Assembly (NCBI RefSeq): GCF_900156095.1
Contig: NZ_FTMJ01000009.1
Span: 120,691-184,690, forward strand
Reading direction: 5' to 3'
Length of the DNA stretch: 64,000 bases
Source: Aeromonas sp. RU39B
GTDB taxonomy: Bacteria; Pseudomonadota; Gammaproteobacteria; Enterobacterales; Aeromonadaceae
The notes beneath the pieces are model-generated. The model saw only the letters and a list, made by a program, of their open reading frames with translations, made no database searches and had not been told where the DNA came from. The position numbers were made by a program, and so were the translations under genes. This document shows positions 52,049 through 63,743 of this stretch, one piece after another. Every line of letters begins with the position of its first letter. Position 1 is the stretch's first letter.

Positions 52049-53490
52049 TGCCGTGGCAGTGAGAGGGTGGCCTGCAAGCCGCCGGTGGGCCGATTTTCCA
52101 GCACCAGATCGCCACCGTGAGCGTGGGCAATGCTGCGTGCAATCCCCAGCCCCAGGCCGTTGCCAGGTTGTTCGGTGTCGAGGCGGTAGTAGGGTTCGAA
52201 GATTCGGTCGAGCTGATCGTCCGCAATGCCGGGACCTTCATCGAGCATAAACAGGATCAGCACCTCGTCGTCATCAAAGATGATGATGCGCACCCGCTTG
52301 CCGTACTTGATGCCATTATCCACCAGGTTGGCGATGCAGCGCTTTAGAGCTAGTGGTTTGCCGCGATAGGGGTGCTTGCAGCTCCCTTCGATCATCAGCC
52401 GCTCTTCACGCAAATTGAGGCTCTCGGCCAGCTGGTTCAGCATGCCGTTGACATCGATCTGCTCGATATTTTCGTGGATATCGGTGTCTTTTACCGTCTG
52501 CAACGCCCCTTTCACCATCATCTCCAGCTCATCCAAGTCCTTGTTGAACTTGGTGATCTGGGTTTCGTCATCGAGCAGTTCGACACGCAGCCGCAGTCGG
52601 GTGATGGGGGTTTTAAGGTCGTGCGAAATGGAGCTGAACAGCCGCTCGCGGTCATCGATATAGCGGCGGATACGGTGCTGCATGATGTTGAAGGCGCGGG
52701 TTGCCGCCACGATCTCGGAAGCACCCTCTTCGCGCAGCGACGGCTGATCGATGTCCTTGCCAAGATTGGCGGCCGCCTTGGCCAGACGACGCAGCGGCCG
52801 GGTCTGCCAGCGCACCAGCATAAAGGTAAAGAAGCAGAGAAACACCGTCATCAGGGCGATAAAACGCACCTGATTGGCCGGCATGACGGTGTCATCCAGC
52901 GTCATGTAGGGGGCGGGCAGCAGGGCCGCCAGATAGAGCCACTCGCCCTCTTTAATCTCAATCTGAATCACCAGTACCGGCGGATTGATGGGTTCCAGCG
53001 ACAGGGTGTAGCGTGCCCAGGAGGAGGGGAGATCCGCCAGCAGAGTGTCATTGTTAAAGACGTGCAGATCCTCGGGATGGGAGAAATCCACCTTGATCGC
53101 CATGGTGTCGGAGAGCTTGGTGCCGAGGATCTTGCTGATTTCCCGCAGCACCAGCGTCTTGCGCTCGCTGTCGGGGATCGGGTTGATCAGGATCTCCTGC
53201 TCGTTAAGCGACACAAAAAACCGGGTGCCACCCATGTTGCGCAGCTGGTCGAGCGCAATGTGTCGATACTGCAGCGGTAGGGATTTGAAGAAGTTGACCG
53301 TAGAGGAGGCCGACAGCGCCAGGTTGCGGGTGGTGCTGAGCATCCCTTCCAGCTCGCGCTTCTGGATCTGTTGCATCCAGATGCCGGTCAGGATGGTCTG
53401 GGAGAGCAGAATAGCCAGCAGCAGGAGCAGCAGCATCCGCGACAACAGGGAACGCGGTACCAGCACCGACCACCAGCTACGTCTGACCAT
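52045..53490 (-). CDS. Sensor histidine kinase of a GltR/GtrS-type system
   Basis: 481 residues. Membrane helices near residues 15-35 and 205-225 flank a periplasmic domain of about 170 residues; a HAMP segment (RPLRRLAKAAANLG) follows. The H box is LFSSISHDLKTPITRLRLRV; the ATPase part has DEGPGIADDQLDRIFEPYYR and GLGLGIARSIA. The gene order regulator-kinase-sugar-binding protein is that of Pseudomonas gltR-gtrS-gtsA, where GtrS responds to glucose catabolites. The ligand here is unknown. Confidence 0.85.
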   Translation of the reverse strand: MVRRSWWSVLVPRSLLSRMLLLLLLAILLSQTILTGIWMQQIQKRELEGMLSTTRNLALSASSTVNFFKSLPLQYRHIALDQLRNMGGTRFFVSLNEQEILINPIPDSERKTLVLREISKILGTKLSDTMAIKVDFSHPEDLHVFNNDTLLADLPSSWARYTLSLEPINPPVLVIQIEIKEGEWLYLAALLPAPYMTLDDTVMPANQVRFIALMTVFLCFFTFMLVRWQTRPLRRLAKAAANLGKDIDQPSLREEGASEIVAATRAFNIMQHRIRRYIDDRERLFSSISHDLKTPITRLRLRVELLDDETQITKFNKDLDELEMMVKGALQTVKDTDIHENIEQIDVNGMLNQLAESLNLREERLMIEGSCKHPYRGKPLALKRCIANLVDNGIKYGKRVRIIIFDDDEVLILFMLDEGPGIADDQLDRIFEPYYRLDTEQPGNGLGLGIARSIAHAHGGDLVLENRPTGGLQATLSLPRQ

Positions 53491-53494
53491 GAGC

Positions 53495-54220
53495 TCAGTG
53501 CTCCTCGTGAACCTCGGCGATCAGCATGTAGCCACTGCCGCGAATGGTCTTGATAAGGCGTGGGCTCTTGCCGTTGTCGCCCAGTTTCTGGCGCAGGCGG
53601 CTGATCTGCACGTCGATGCCGCGCTCCATCGGCAGGCTTTCGCGACCGCGGGTGGCGTCGGAGATGGTGTCGCGATCCAGCACTACGCCCGGCTGCTGCA
53701 GGAACATCGAGAGCAGCATGAAGTCGCTGCCCGACAAGTCGAGCTTGCTGCCATCGTCGTGGGTCAGCTGGTGGCTGAGGGTGTCGAGGGTCCACTCGGC
53801 AAAGCGCAGATGGCGGGCCAGCTCTTTCTCTTTGACCTCGGGCTGGCGGAACTCGGCACGGCGCAGCAGCGCCTTGATCCGGGCCTGCAGTTCACGCGGG
53901 CTGAACGGTTTGGCGATGTAGTCATCGGCGCCCAGTTCGAGGCCAATCACCCGATCGGTCTCGTCAGAGGCGGCAGTCAGCATGATGATGGGAACCTGCG
54001 AGTCGCGGCGGATCTGCTGGCACAGGGTAAAACCGTCATCACCCGGCATCATGATGTCGAGAATGATGAGGTCTGGTGTGTGCTGGGCCAACAACTGGCG
54101 CATCTCGTTGCCTTCGGCGGCCGTCAGCACGGAAAAACCGGCACGGGTCAGATATTCGTTGAGCAGCTCGCGAATTTCCTGATCGTCATCCACGATCAGC
54201 AGCTTTTTGCTGAGAGGCAT
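53495..54220 (-). CDS. OmpR-family response regulator, partner of the adjacent kinase
   Basis: About 241 residues from the ATG at 54220 (54232 also possible; neither has a clear ribosome site). Receiver: KLLIVDDDQEIRELLNEYL with D in LIILDIMMPGDDGF, and LGADDYIAKPF. Winged helix: FMLLSMFLQQPGVVLDRDTI, then QISRLRQKLGDN. It is followed after 4 bases by its kinase gene. Compare Pseudomonas GltR. Confidence 0.88.
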   Translation of the reverse strand: MPLSKKLLIVDDDQEIRELLNEYLTRAGFSVLTAAEGNEMRQLLAQHTPDLIILDIMMPGDDGFTLCQQIRRDSQVPIIMLTAASDETDRVIGLELGADDYIAKPFSPRELQARIKALLRRAEFRQPEVKEKELARHLRFAEWTLDTLSHQLTHDDGSKLDLSGSDFMLLSMFLQQPGVVLDRDTISDATRGRESLPMERGIDVQISRLRQKLGDNGKSPRLIKTIRGSGYMLIAEVHEEH

Positions 54221-54342
54221 AGGTGTGTACATCCATTTTTTTGTGCAGATTGAACCCGTCGGGGGGCCAAAAAGCAAGCAATCCAGCGGCTTAATGTGAG
54301 TAGCAGGGCACTCTTTGTGCGTATCGTGCGGCAAACAGACGG

Positions 54343-54368
54343 AAAAAGGCCGGTTCGATGAACCGGCC
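54343..54368 (-). terminator. Rho-independent terminator after fadA
   Basis: GGCCGGTT / AACCGGCC (54348-54355 with 54361-54368), five-base loop, followed on the minus strand by five T. It lies 65 bases past the fadA stop. Confidence 0.85.
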
Positions 54369-54433
54369 GAAGAAGCGGCTGGACCCGACTGCAACCAGGA
54401 CGCGCTGACCCGGTTGCGGGGTCTTCTGCCAAA

Positions 54434-55618
<1,185 letters not shown>

Positions 55619-57766
55619 TCAGTAGAAGGTCTTGCCCTGGGCGGCCATCTCGCGCAGCTTGTCGCTGACACGGTAGAGCGGGCCCAGATTGGCGAACCGG
55701 TCGGCCATCGCCACATAGGCGTCGAGGCCGAGTGCGTCCAGATAGCGGAAAACGCCACCACGGAAGGGTGGGAAGCCGAGACCATACACCAGCGCCAGGT
55801 CGGCTTCGGCTGGCGTTGCAATGATCCCTTCCTCGAGACAGAGCACCACCTCGTTGATCATCGGAATCATCATGCGGGCGATGAGGGTCTCTTTGTCGAA
55901 CTCCTGGCGCGGCTTGGCGATGGGCTCGAGCAGTTGATAAGAGGCCGGATCGGCCACCTTCTTCGGCTTGCCCTTGCTGTCAGATTCATAGGCGTAGAAA
56001 CCCTTGCCATTCTTCTGACCAAAGCGGCCGGCCTCGAACATGACGTCGATGGCGGTGCGCCCTTCTTTGTTCATACGAGCCGGGAAGCCTTGCGCCATCA
56101 CATCACCGGCATGGTGACCGGTATCGATGCCCACCACGTCCAGCAAGTAAGCCGGGCCCATCGGCCAGCCAAACTCCTTCTCCATGACCTTGTCGACAGC
56201 GGCAAAGTCTGCGCCATCAGCCACCAGCTTGTTAAAGCCGAAGAAGTAGGGGAACAGCACACGGTTGACGAAGAAGCCCGGACAGTCATTGACCACCACT
56301 GGCGACTTACCCATCGCGGCGGCATAGGCCACCACGCGATCGATGGTCTCTTCCGAGGTTTTTTCACCGCGGATAATTTCGACCAGCGGCATACGGTGCA
56401 CCGGATTGAAGAAGTGCATGCCGCAGAAGTTTTCCGGACGCTTCAGGCTGTTGGCCAGCAGCGAAATGGGAATGGTGGAGGTGTTGCTGGCGAGGACGGT
56501 GTCGTCACCGAGCAGGCCTTCAACCTCGCTCAGCACGGCCTCCTTCACCTTGGGATTTTCCACCACGGCTTCGACCACCAGGTCGACGCCTTTCACGCTG
56601 TCGTAGCTGAGCGTGGGAGTAATGGAGGAGAGCACCTGGCCCATCTTGATGCCATCAATGCGGCCTTTCTCTAACTGGCCGTTGAGCAGCTTGGTTGCTT
56701 CGCTCATGCCCAGTTGCAGCGCCTTCTCATTGATATCTTTCATGATGGCCGGAATGCCCTTGCTGGCCGACTGGTAGGCAATCCCACCACCCATGATACC
56801 GGCGCCCAGCACGGCGGCATGTTCGGTCGCCTTGCTGGCTTTCTTGGCAGACTGCTTGGCCAATCCCTTGATGTATTGATCACCAAGGAAGATGCCGACC
56901 AACGCCTTGGCCACATCGGTTTTGGCCAGTTTGATGAAGGTCGCAGCTTCAGCCGCCAGTGCGTCATCGCGGCCCATGCCTGCAGCGGCTTCCACCGTCT
57001 TCACAGCGGCCATCGGCGCCGGATAGTGCTTGCCGGCCACGGCGGCAACCATACCGGCTGCGGTGGTGAAGCTCATCATGGCTTCCATCTTCGACAGGCG
57101 CAGCGGTGAGGTCTTGGCCGCACGGCGGCCCTGCCAGTCGAGCTTGCCGCTGATCGCATCTTTGATCATCTGCAGCGCTGCATTTTGCAGCGCGTCGGGA
57201 GCCACCACCGCATCCACGGCTCCGACCTTGAGAGCCTCTTCGGCGCGATAGTCCTTGCCGCTGGTGATCCACTCCAGCGCGTTATCAGCGCCAATCACGC
57301 GTGGCAGGCGGACGGTACCGCCAAAGCCGGGCATGATGCCGAGCTTGGTCTCGGGCAGGCCGATCTTGGCGGTAGTATCGGCCAGACGCAGGTCAGTGGA
57401 GAGGATGGTCTCGCAACCGCCACCCAGCGCATGACCACGGATCGCCGACAGGGTCGGTACCGGCAGGTCTTCCAGCGCACAGAAGATGTCGTTGGCTTTT
57501 TTGAGCCAACCGAGCAGATCTGCATCGGGCAGGGCAAACAGGGCGAGGAATTCGGTAATGTCGGCGCCGACGATGAAGGCGTCTTTGCCGGAGGTGAGGA
57601 TCAGACCTTTTAGTTCACGTTCTTGTTGTAATGCGGCGATAGCATCGCCAAGGGAAAGCAGGGTAGCACGATCAAGTTTGTTGACTGAGCCCGGCGCGTC
57701 GAATCTGAGCTCGGCAATGCCGCTCTCGAGATAGCGGACCGTCAGGGTGTCGCCTTGGTAGATCAT
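55619..57766 (-). CDS. fadB: Fatty acid oxidation multifunctional protein FadB
   Basis: 715 residues from the ATG at 57766, with AAGGAG upstream. N-terminal enoyl-CoA hydratase/isomerase ([19 protein letters not shown]), then the NAD-binding 3-hydroxyacyl-CoA dehydrogenase ([33 protein letters not shown]), and a C-terminal domain. fadA lies 21 bases downstream, a typical fadBA operon. Confidence 0.97.
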   Translation of the reverse strand: MIYQGDTLTVRYLESGIAELRFDAPGSVNKLDRATLLSLGDAIAALQQERELKGLILTSGKDAFIVGADITEFLALFALPDADLLGWLKKANDIFCALEDLPVPTLSAIRGHALGGGCETILSTDLRLADTTAKIGLPETKLGIMPGFGGTVRLPRVIGADNALEWITSGKDYRAEEALKVGAVDAVVAPDALQNAALQMIKDAISGKLDWQGRRAAKTSPLRLSKMEAMMSFTTAAGMVAAVAGKHYPAPMAAVKTVEAAAGMGRDDALAAEAATFIKLAKTDVAKALVGIFLGDQYIKGLAKQSAKKASKATEHAAVLGAGIMGGGIAYQSASKGIPAIMKDINEKALQLGMSEATKLLNGQLEKGRIDGIKMGQVLSSITPTLSYDSVKGVDLVVEAVVENPKVKEAVLSEVEGLLGDDTVLASNTSTIPISLLANSLKRPENFCGMHFFNPVHRMPLVEIIRGEKTSEETIDRVVAYAAAMGKSPVVVNDCPGFFVNRVLFPYFFGFNKLVADGADFAAVDKVMEKEFGWPMGPAYLLDVVGIDTGHHAGDVMAQGFPARMNKEGRTAIDVMFEAGRFGQKNGKGFYAYESDSKGKPKKVADPASYQLLEPIAKPRQEFDKETLIARMMIPMINEVVLCLEEGIIATPAEADLALVYGLGFPPFRGGVFRYLDALGLDAYVAMADRFANLGPLYRVSDKLREMAAQGKTFY

Positions 57767-57873
57767 GAGGGTCTCCTTGTTCCCGGCGACGGCCGGGGGT
57801 GGCTCCATGTTCTCCCCGGTAGGGGATGCCGCTCACTATTGATCCAATTGGCGACATTTACAACACCTATTTA

Positions 57874-57885
57874 AAACATTTGTTT
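57874..57885. promoter_or_regulatory. Candidate operator upstream of fadB
   Basis: AAAC-ATTT-GTTT is a short palindrome (wider: TTAAAAC-ATTT-GTTTAA) between fadB and the acetoacetyl-CoA-synthetase-like gene. It resembles PsrA-type fatty-acid regulator sites (GAAAC-N4-GTTTC), but short AT-rich palindromes arise by chance. Confidence 0.3.
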
Positions 57886-57962
57886 AACACTCTTGGAGTG
57901 AAAGCTCCACAGCGACCCGATGGATAGGCCGTGGTTCGTTTGGCAACAAAGAGATAGGGAAA

Positions 57963-59543
57963 TTAGCTGGCCAGTGGCTTGAGTCGCAGCTGATCCGATG
58001 CTGCGGGTGGGCGATGGCGTAATACACCGCCAGTGTGAGTCAGTGTCACTTGCTCACCATGGCACCAACGCGGCGCGAAGCGCTCGAAATAGGCGGCTTG
58101 AAAGCGCTCACCGGCAGGATCGTTCCAAAACCCCAGTGGCTGAGCCGGGAAGGGTTTGCTGCACACTAGCCAGCCGCGTCCTTCCTGCACGGCTTGTCCG
58201 GTGTCATCCAAGACCTGCACTGCCATACCCAGCGCCCGCCCTTGGCTTTCGCCGTGAAACAGTGGGCTGATTGGATTACACAGAGCAAAGCAGGAGCCAA
58301 TGTCATCGCACTCGAGCAGCTGCACCAGTTGCAGGTCAGTTTTGATATAGCGCTGCAGATGTTCACTGTGGGGGTTGTCCAAGCGTGTGCCACTGCTGCA
58401 AACAAGACGCAGATACGGCAGCTGATGGGTCAGGCGTGGGCGGACGCTGCCATGCTCAAGAGCCATGAAATAATCGGAGTGGCTGGCCAGCAGGGTCACC
58501 TGTTCGTCACGGGCGATGTCCCACAGTATGGGATTGTCCGGATGAACGGGGGCGCCGTCGTACAATACCAGTGTCGCCCCCGAGGCCAGTGCACTGATTT
58601 GCCAGTACCAGAGCATCTCCCCGGCTTTGCTGTGACACAAAATGCGATCCCCCGGGCGGATATCGCAGTGCAGTTGATGCTCTTTGAGGTATTGCAGCAG
58701 GCTGCCACCCACCGGGTGGATGACGCCGACCGTTTCACCTTGAAAGTTGCGGTGACTGATGTAGAGCGGATCGTTAAACGCACACTCATAAAAACGGAGT
58801 GGTGGTTGCGCTGTTTGTAGCAGTGATTGCCAATTGGTCCAATCTGGCAGGGAATCGTCGGAGCGACTGACGCTCACAGCGTGGCGCAGGCTGGGTAGTG
58901 CCTGGCGTAGAGAAATAAGACGATCGCGCACAGTGAGCGACTGACCAGATTGCTGCGATGGGTCGCAGGCAAACAACACCACCGGCGAGAGTGGTGTCAG
59001 CCGATGTAATGTTTCCTGTTCATTCAACTGGGGATCAATCGCAGTCCAGATGGCGCCGACACTGGCAGTGGCCAGCATGGCGATGACAGTTTCCGGCGTA
59101 TTGGGGAGGTAAGCAGCTACCCGATCGCCTGGGCCAACGTGCTCTGCACGAAGCCACGTCGCCAGTGATGCTACTGCTGATTCGAGCTGTTGCCAGCTCA
59201 GTGCACGCCGCTCGCCCTGTTCGTTGTAAGCGATGATGGCGGTGGAGTCATCATTTCGGCGCAACAAGTTTTCTGCGAAGTTGAGGCGGCTATCCGGAAA
59301 CCAGCGTGCTCGTGCCATCTCCTGGCGGTTCTCCGCCACAATATCGCCGAGTGAGCCTTGCACGCCGCAGTATTGCCAGATGAGGGGCCAGAAACGGGTC
59401 GTCTTCTCCACCGACCATTGCCAGAGATCCTGATAGCTTTGCAAATCAAGGGAATGGAAGCGATTAACCTCCATCATGAAGCGGTGGAGGTTGGTCTGTA
59501 CCATCAGTTCCGGGCTGGGTTGCCAAACAGAGGCACGGCTCAT
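57963..59543 (-). CDS. Acetoacetyl-CoA synthetase-like protein with degraded catalytic motifs
   Basis: An uninterrupted 526-residue frame that aligns along its length with acetoacetyl-CoA synthetases (usually about 650 residues): WFPDSRLNFAENLLRR, GDRVAAYLPNTPETVIAMLA, GATLVLYDG, PLGFWNDPAGERFQAAYFE. Yet the adenylation motifs are lost. The P-loop (family: YSSGTTGLPK) reads YISHRNFQGETVG (about 261-273). The GGTD-type motif reads LLECDDIGSCF (about 409-419). The WRHGD aspartate is WCHGEQ (about 493-498). The hinge motif and the whole C-terminal lysine domain are missing. It probably cannot make acyl-adenylate. Located upstream of fadB on the same strand, 196 bases away. Either a pseudoenzyme with a new role or a gene decaying without stops. 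Confidence 0.8.
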   Translation of the reverse strand: MSRASVWQPSPELMVQTNLHRFMMEVNRFHSLDLQSYQDLWQWSVEKTTRFWPLIWQYCGVQGSLGDIVAENRQEMARARWFPDSRLNFAENLLRRNDDSTAIIAYNEQGERRALSWQQLESAVASLATWLRAEHVGPGDRVAAYLPNTPETVIAMLATASVGAIWTAIDPQLNEQETLHRLTPLSPVVLFACDPSQQSGQSLTVRDRLISLRQALPSLRHAVSVSRSDDSLPDWTNWQSLLQTAQPPLRFYECAFNDPLYISHRNFQGETVGVIHPVGGSLLQYLKEHQLHCDIRPGDRILCHSKAGEMLWYWQISALASGATLVLYDGAPVHPDNPILWDIARDEQVTLLASHSDYFMALEHGSVRPRLTHQLPYLRLVCSSGTRLDNPHSEHLQRYIKTDLQLVQLLECDDIGSCFALCNPISPLFHGESQGRALGMAVQVLDDTGQAVQEGRGWLVCSKPFPAQPLGFWNDPAGERFQAAYFERFAPRWCHGEQVTLTHTGGVLRHRPPAASDQLRLKPLAS

Positions 59544-59731
59544 CGGTCATCCTTGTTCTGGCGTGTCTCCCTGTAGTTTATAACTATGTTTTTGTTTTGT
59601 TAACATTTGGTGGCGCATATAGGTGTTGTCATCAAGCGATCCCGGCGAGGAATCCTTTGAAGCCTGAATGGGTCGAGCCACTCCCTTCATGATGTTATGC
59701 TCAGCAGACCGAGACAGCCGGAGCCCATCCC

Positions 59732-61054
59732 ATGAGCAGCTACAGCCAACTCTATGCCGAGCACGTTGCCACCCTTCAACAGCGTACCCGGGAAATCCTT
59801 ACCCGCGAGAAACTGGCCGGTCTGGCCATTCACGCCGGGCAGTGCCTGCGTGTTTTTCTTGACGATCAGGACTATCCCTTCAAGGTCAATCCACACTTCA
59901 AAGCCTGGTTACCTGTGGTGGATAACCCGCATTGCTGGTTGCTGGTCGATGGGGTGAACAAGCCGCGGCTGTTCTATTACCGGCCGGTCGATTTCTGGCA
60001 CAAGGTGCCGGATCTTCCCAATGCGTTCTGGTGTGAGCAGATGGAGATCCACTATCTGACCAGACCGGAGCAGATCGCCGATTTTCTACCAACGGTGCGC
60101 GATGAGTGGGCTTATGTGGGCGGTCATCTCGAAGTTTCCCAGTTGTTGGGCTTCGGCCATTTCAACCCCGAGGCGGTACTCAACGCCCTGCACTATCAGC
60201 GTGCCTGGAAGACCGGCTATGAACTGGAGTGTCTGCGTGAAGCCAATCGCATCGGAGCGCGTGGTCATCTGGCGGCGCGTGATGCCTTTCTGGCCGGAGC
60301 CAGCGAGTTCGAGATCAATCTGGCCTATATGAATGCGGTGGGACAGGGCGCCAACGATGCGCCGTACAGCAATATAGTCGCCATCAACGAACACGCTGCC
60401 GTGCTGCACTACACCCACCTCTCCCATCAGCGCATTCCTGAGACTGAGCGCCACTCATTTCTGATCGACGCCGGGGTGGATGTGCACGGTTATGCCTCCG
60501 ATATCACTCGCACCTGGGCCTGGCGGCGCGGTCTGTTTGCCGATCTGATCTGCGCGCTGGAGGTGCAGCAGCAGGCGATCATCGACGAGATGCGCAGCGG
60601 TATGCGCTATACCGATCTTCATCTGCGCATGCATCAGCGACTCGCCAGTGTGCTAGTCGATGCCGAGCTGGTGGATATGTCGCCCGATGACATGGTGAGT
60701 AGCGGTGTCACGGCTGTTTTCTTCCCCCATGGTTTGGGTCATCTGCTGGGCTTGCAGGTGCATGATGTGGGTGGCTTTATGCAAGATGATCGGGGCACTC
60801 ACCTAGCGCCGCCCGAGGCGCATCCCTTCCTGCGTTGCACCCGGGTCATGGAGCCGGAGCAGGTATTCACTATTGAGCCTGGTCTCTATTTCATCGACTC
60901 CCTGCTCGGCACATTACAGGAGGGCGAACATGCCCGCCGTATCAACTGGGAGCTGGTGGATGCCCTGCGTCCTTGTGGCGGGATCCGTATTGAGGACAAC
61001 GTCGTGCTGCATGCGGATGGTGTTGAGAACCTGACCCGGCAGGCGGGCTTGTGA
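59732..61054 (+). CDS. pepQ: Xaa-Pro dipeptidase PepQ
   Basis: 440 residues. Metal ligands of the pita-bread fold: D-x10-D in [21 protein letters not shown] in [17 protein letters not shown] in [13 protein letters not shown] and E in GIRIEDNVV. It hydrolyses dipeptides ending in proline. Neighbour order pepQ-yigZ-trkH-hemG is as in E. coli. The gene ends in an overlap with yigZ. Confidence 0.95.
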   Translation: MSSYSQLYAEHVATLQQRTREILTREKLAGLAIHAGQCLRVFLDDQDYPFKVNPHFKAWLPVVDNPHCWLLVDGVNKPRLFYYRPVDFWHKVPDLPNAFWCEQMEIHYLTRPEQIADFLPTVRDEWAYVGGHLEVSQLLGFGHFNPEAVLNALHYQRAWKTGYELECLREANRIGARGHLAARDAFLAGASEFEINLAYMNAVGQGANDAPYSNIVAINEHAAVLHYTHLSHQRIPETERHSFLIDAGVDVHGYASDITRTWAWRRGLFADLICALEVQQQAIIDEMRSGMRYTDLHLRMHQRLASVLVDAELVDMSPDDMVSSGVTAVFFPHGLGHLLGLQVHDVGGFMQDDRGTHLAPPEAHPFLRCTRVMEPEQVFTIEPGLYFIDSLLGTLQEGEHARRINWELVDALRPCGGIRIEDNVVLHADGVENLTRQAGL

Positions 61055-61674
61055 GCGACTATCTGGTTCCGGCTGCATCGGTTGAGTGGAGCGAAGAGAT
61101 AAAAAAGAGTCGGTTCGTGACACTGCTTGGTCATACGCCCGATGTTGAAGCGGCACGCAGCTGGATCAGTGAAGTTCGTGCCGCTCATCCGGGCGCCCGC
61201 CATCACTGCTGGGCCTATGTGGCCGGGGCGCCTGATGACAGTCAGGTGCTGGGATTTAGTGATGATGGCGAGCCAGCAGGCACGGCGGGTAAACCCATTC
61301 TGGCGCAATTGATGGGGTCGGGGATTGGTGAAATCTGTGCTGTGGTGGTGCGCTATTACGGTGGCATCCTGCTCGGAACCGGCGGCTTGGTGAAAGCCTA
61401 CGGCGGCGGCGTCGGCAGTGCCCTGCGCGAGCTGCAAACCGAGCGCCGCCAGTCGATGGCCGATACCTGGCTGACTTGTGATTACGGCGATCTGGCGCTG
61501 CTTGAACATCTGCAAAGTCAATTCAACGGTATCACGCTGCACGCTGATTATGCTGAGCGCGTGACCCTGCAGCTGCAGTGGCCACAAGCCTTGCTGGCAC
61601 AGGTGGGTGAGCGTTTGATTGAGCGCAGCCAAGGCCGCCTTTGTTTCCACTCTCTAACCCCGGAGCCGCGTTAA
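61051..61674 (+). CDS. yigZ: YigZ / IMPACT family protein
   Basis: 207 residues, GTG start overlapping the pepQ stop. Family signatures: [20 protein letters not shown], then [23 protein letters not shown] and [21 protein letters not shown]. Role in translation regulation is proposed for relatives; unproven here. Confidence 0.94.
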   Translation: MSDYLVPAASVEWSEEIKKSRFVTLLGHTPDVEAARSWISEVRAAHPGARHHCWAYVAGAPDDSQVLGFSDDGEPAGTAGKPILAQLMGSGIGEICAVVVRYYGGILLGTGGLVKAYGGGVGSALRELQTERRQSMADTWLTCDYGDLALLEHLQSQFNGITLHADYAERVTLQLQWPQALLAQVGERLIERSQGRLCFHSLTPEPR

Positions 61675-61675
61675 G

Positions 61676-63133
61676 GTGCCGTTTCGCAGTATTACGCGCA
61701 TTGTCGGTCTGTTGGTCGGCATCTTCAGTTCCAGTCTGCTGCTCCCGGCAGTAGTTGCTTACTTTGCCCGGGATGGGGGCGGTACCGAATTTCTGCAGTC
61801 CTTTGTCATCTGCCTTGGGATCGGTGCGCTGCTCTGGTTTCCACAACGTCGCGCCCGTGGTGAACTCAGGGCTCGTGAAGGTTTCCTTATCGTGGTGCTG
61901 TTTTGGGTGGTGATCGGCAGCGTCAGTGCGCTGCCATTCATGTTGGCCGATCAGCCCAACATGAGCATCTCCGAATCGTTCTTCGAGGCGTTTTCCGGGC
62001 TGACGACGACCGGTGCGACCGTACTGACTGGCCTCGACATGCTGCCCAAGGCATTCCTCTTCTACCGCCAGTTACTGCAATGGTTGGGCGGGATGGGGAT
62101 CATCGTGTTGGCCGTGGCGGTACTGCCACTGCTCGGCATTGGCGGAATGCAGCTTTACCGGGCCGAGATTCCGGGGCCGGTCAAGGACAACAAGGTGACG
62201 CCACGCATTGCCGAAACGGCCAAGGCGCTGTGGAGCATCTATCTGTTGCTAACCATCCTCTGTGCGCTTGCATACTGGCTGGCGGGGATGTCGCTGTTTG
62301 ATGCGGTCTGCCACTCCTTCTCGACGCTGTCGATCGGGGGATTTTCCACTCATGATGCCAGCATCGGATTTTTCAACAGCCCAGCCATCAACCTGATTAC
62401 CGTGCTGTTTTTGCTGCTGGCCAGCATCAATTTTGCCTTACACTTCATGGTGTTTTCGCATAGACCCATACGGCTAAAAGATTACCTGCGAGACCCCGAG
62501 CTCAAGGTGTTTCTGGGCATTCAGGCCACCCTGATTATCATCTGCAGTGCGGTATTGATCAGCCACGGGCACTATGCCAACTGGCAGGAAGCGGTTAATC
62601 ACGCTGTGTTCCAGGCTGTATCGCTTGGGACAACGACGGGCTATAGCACCACCTCGTATGCGGATTGGCCATCTTTCCTGCCCATGTTACTGATGTTCTC
62701 ATCTTTTATCGGTTGCTGTGCCGGTAGTACCGGTGGCGGAATCAAGGTCATGCGGGTGATGCTGCTGTTTATGCAGGGCATTCGTGAGCTCAAAAGGCTG
62801 GTGCACCCGCGCGCTGTTTACACCATCAAGTTGGGGCGTAAGGCCGTCTCCGAGCGGGTGGTTGAGGCAGTGTGGGGATTCTTCGCCACCTATATCATGC
62901 TCTTTTTCCTATTTATGTTGGCCTTGCTCATGACCGGAATGAATGAAGTCACGGCATTTTCCGCCGTGGCGGCAACACTGACCAACGTTGGGCCTGGCCT
63001 TGGGGATGTGGCATCCAATTTCAGTTCGGTGACCCCGGCGGCCAAATGGATACTGGTGGTCGCCATGCTGTTTGGGCGACTCGAGATTTTTACTCTGCTG
63101 GTGTTGTTCACGCCGGCATTCTGGCGCAATTGA
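61676..63133 (+). CDS. trkH: Potassium uptake channel subunit TrkH
   Basis: 485 residues, GTG start one base after yigZ. Multi-helix protein with four potassium-filter loops, such as SGLTTTGATVLTGLD, STLSIGGFSTHDAS, VSLGTTTGYSTT and TLTNVGPGLGD. It works with TrkA. hemG follows after 8 bases. Confidence 0.95.
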   Translation: MPFRSITRIVGLLVGIFSSSLLLPAVVAYFARDGGGTEFLQSFVICLGIGALLWFPQRRARGELRAREGFLIVVLFWVVIGSVSALPFMLADQPNMSISESFFEAFSGLTTTGATVLTGLDMLPKAFLFYRQLLQWLGGMGIIVLAVAVLPLLGIGGMQLYRAEIPGPVKDNKVTPRIAETAKALWSIYLLLTILCALAYWLAGMSLFDAVCHSFSTLSIGGFSTHDASIGFFNSPAINLITVLFLLLASINFALHFMVFSHRPIRLKDYLRDPELKVFLGIQATLIIICSAVLISHGHYANWQEAVNHAVFQAVSLGTTTGYSTTSYADWPSFLPMLLMFSSFIGCCAGSTGGGIKVMRVMLLFMQGIRELKRLVHPRAVYTIKLGRKAVSERVVEAVWGFFATYIMLFFLFMLALLMTGMNEVTAFSAVAATLTNVGPGLGDVASNFSSVTPAAKWILVVAMLFGRLEIFTLLVLFTPAFWRN

Positions 63134-63141
63134 GGTAGTTG

Positions 63142-63666
63142 ATGGAAAAAATGTTGGTGCTCTACTCCTCCCGTGATGGGCAAACCCGCAAGATTGTCGA
63201 TGCCATGACGCAGGAGATGAAAAATCACGATGTGGTGCTGCAGGATCTGCACGAACTGCCCACGTGTAATCTGAGCAAGTACAGCAAGGTGCTGATCGGT
63301 GCTTCCATCCGCTATGGTAACTACCACTCCAGCTTGCTGACTTTTGTGCACGCTCATGCGGAGCAGCTGGCGGTGGCTAATGCGGCGTTCTTTTGTGTCA
63401 ACCTCACTGCGCGTAAGCCCGAAAAGTCCACTCCGGCAACCAATGCCTATATGAAGAAGTTTCTACGCCTCTCGCCGTGGCAGCCCACTCTGCAGGCTGT
63501 CTTTGCTGGCGCACTTCTCTATTCCCGTTATAACTGGTGGCAGACCCGGATCATCCAATTGATCATGAAAATCACTGGTGGCAGTACCGATACCAGCCAT
63601 GACCTGGAGTTCACCGACTGGGAGAAGGTGCGCCAATTTGCCCGTGAGTTCGCCGCACGGCGCTAG
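63142..63666 (+). CDS. hemG: Menaquinone-dependent protoporphyrinogen oxidase HemG
   Basis: 174 residues from the ATG at 63142. Flavodoxin-like FMN site LVLYSSRDGQTRKIV, then VLIGASIRYGNYHSSL, FCVNLTARKPEKSTP and GGSTDTSHDLEFTDWEKV, all characteristic of HemG. It oxidises protoporphyrinogen IX in heme synthesis. It lies directly upstream of an rRNA operon, as in E. coli. Confidence 0.95.
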   Translation: MEKMLVLYSSRDGQTRKIVDAMTQEMKNHDVVLQDLHELPTCNLSKYSKVLIGASIRYGNYHSSLLTFVHAHAEQLAVANAAFFCVNLTARKPEKSTPATNAYMKKFLRLSPWQPTLQAVFAGALLYSRYNWWQTRIIQLIMKITGGSTDTSHDLEFTDWEKVRQFAREFAARR

Positions 63667-63743
63667 TTTTTGACCGTGTTTGTAGAAAAAAACAGCGTTC
63701 GTCAGTGTTTTTCGGAAAAAAGGCGTTTTTTATCAAAATTCGC

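Noticed and set aside
52372..53280. 302-codon plus-strand open frame, and the longer 53045-54253 frame
   Set aside because: Both are antisense to the histidine kinase and response regulator genes and show no protein family character.
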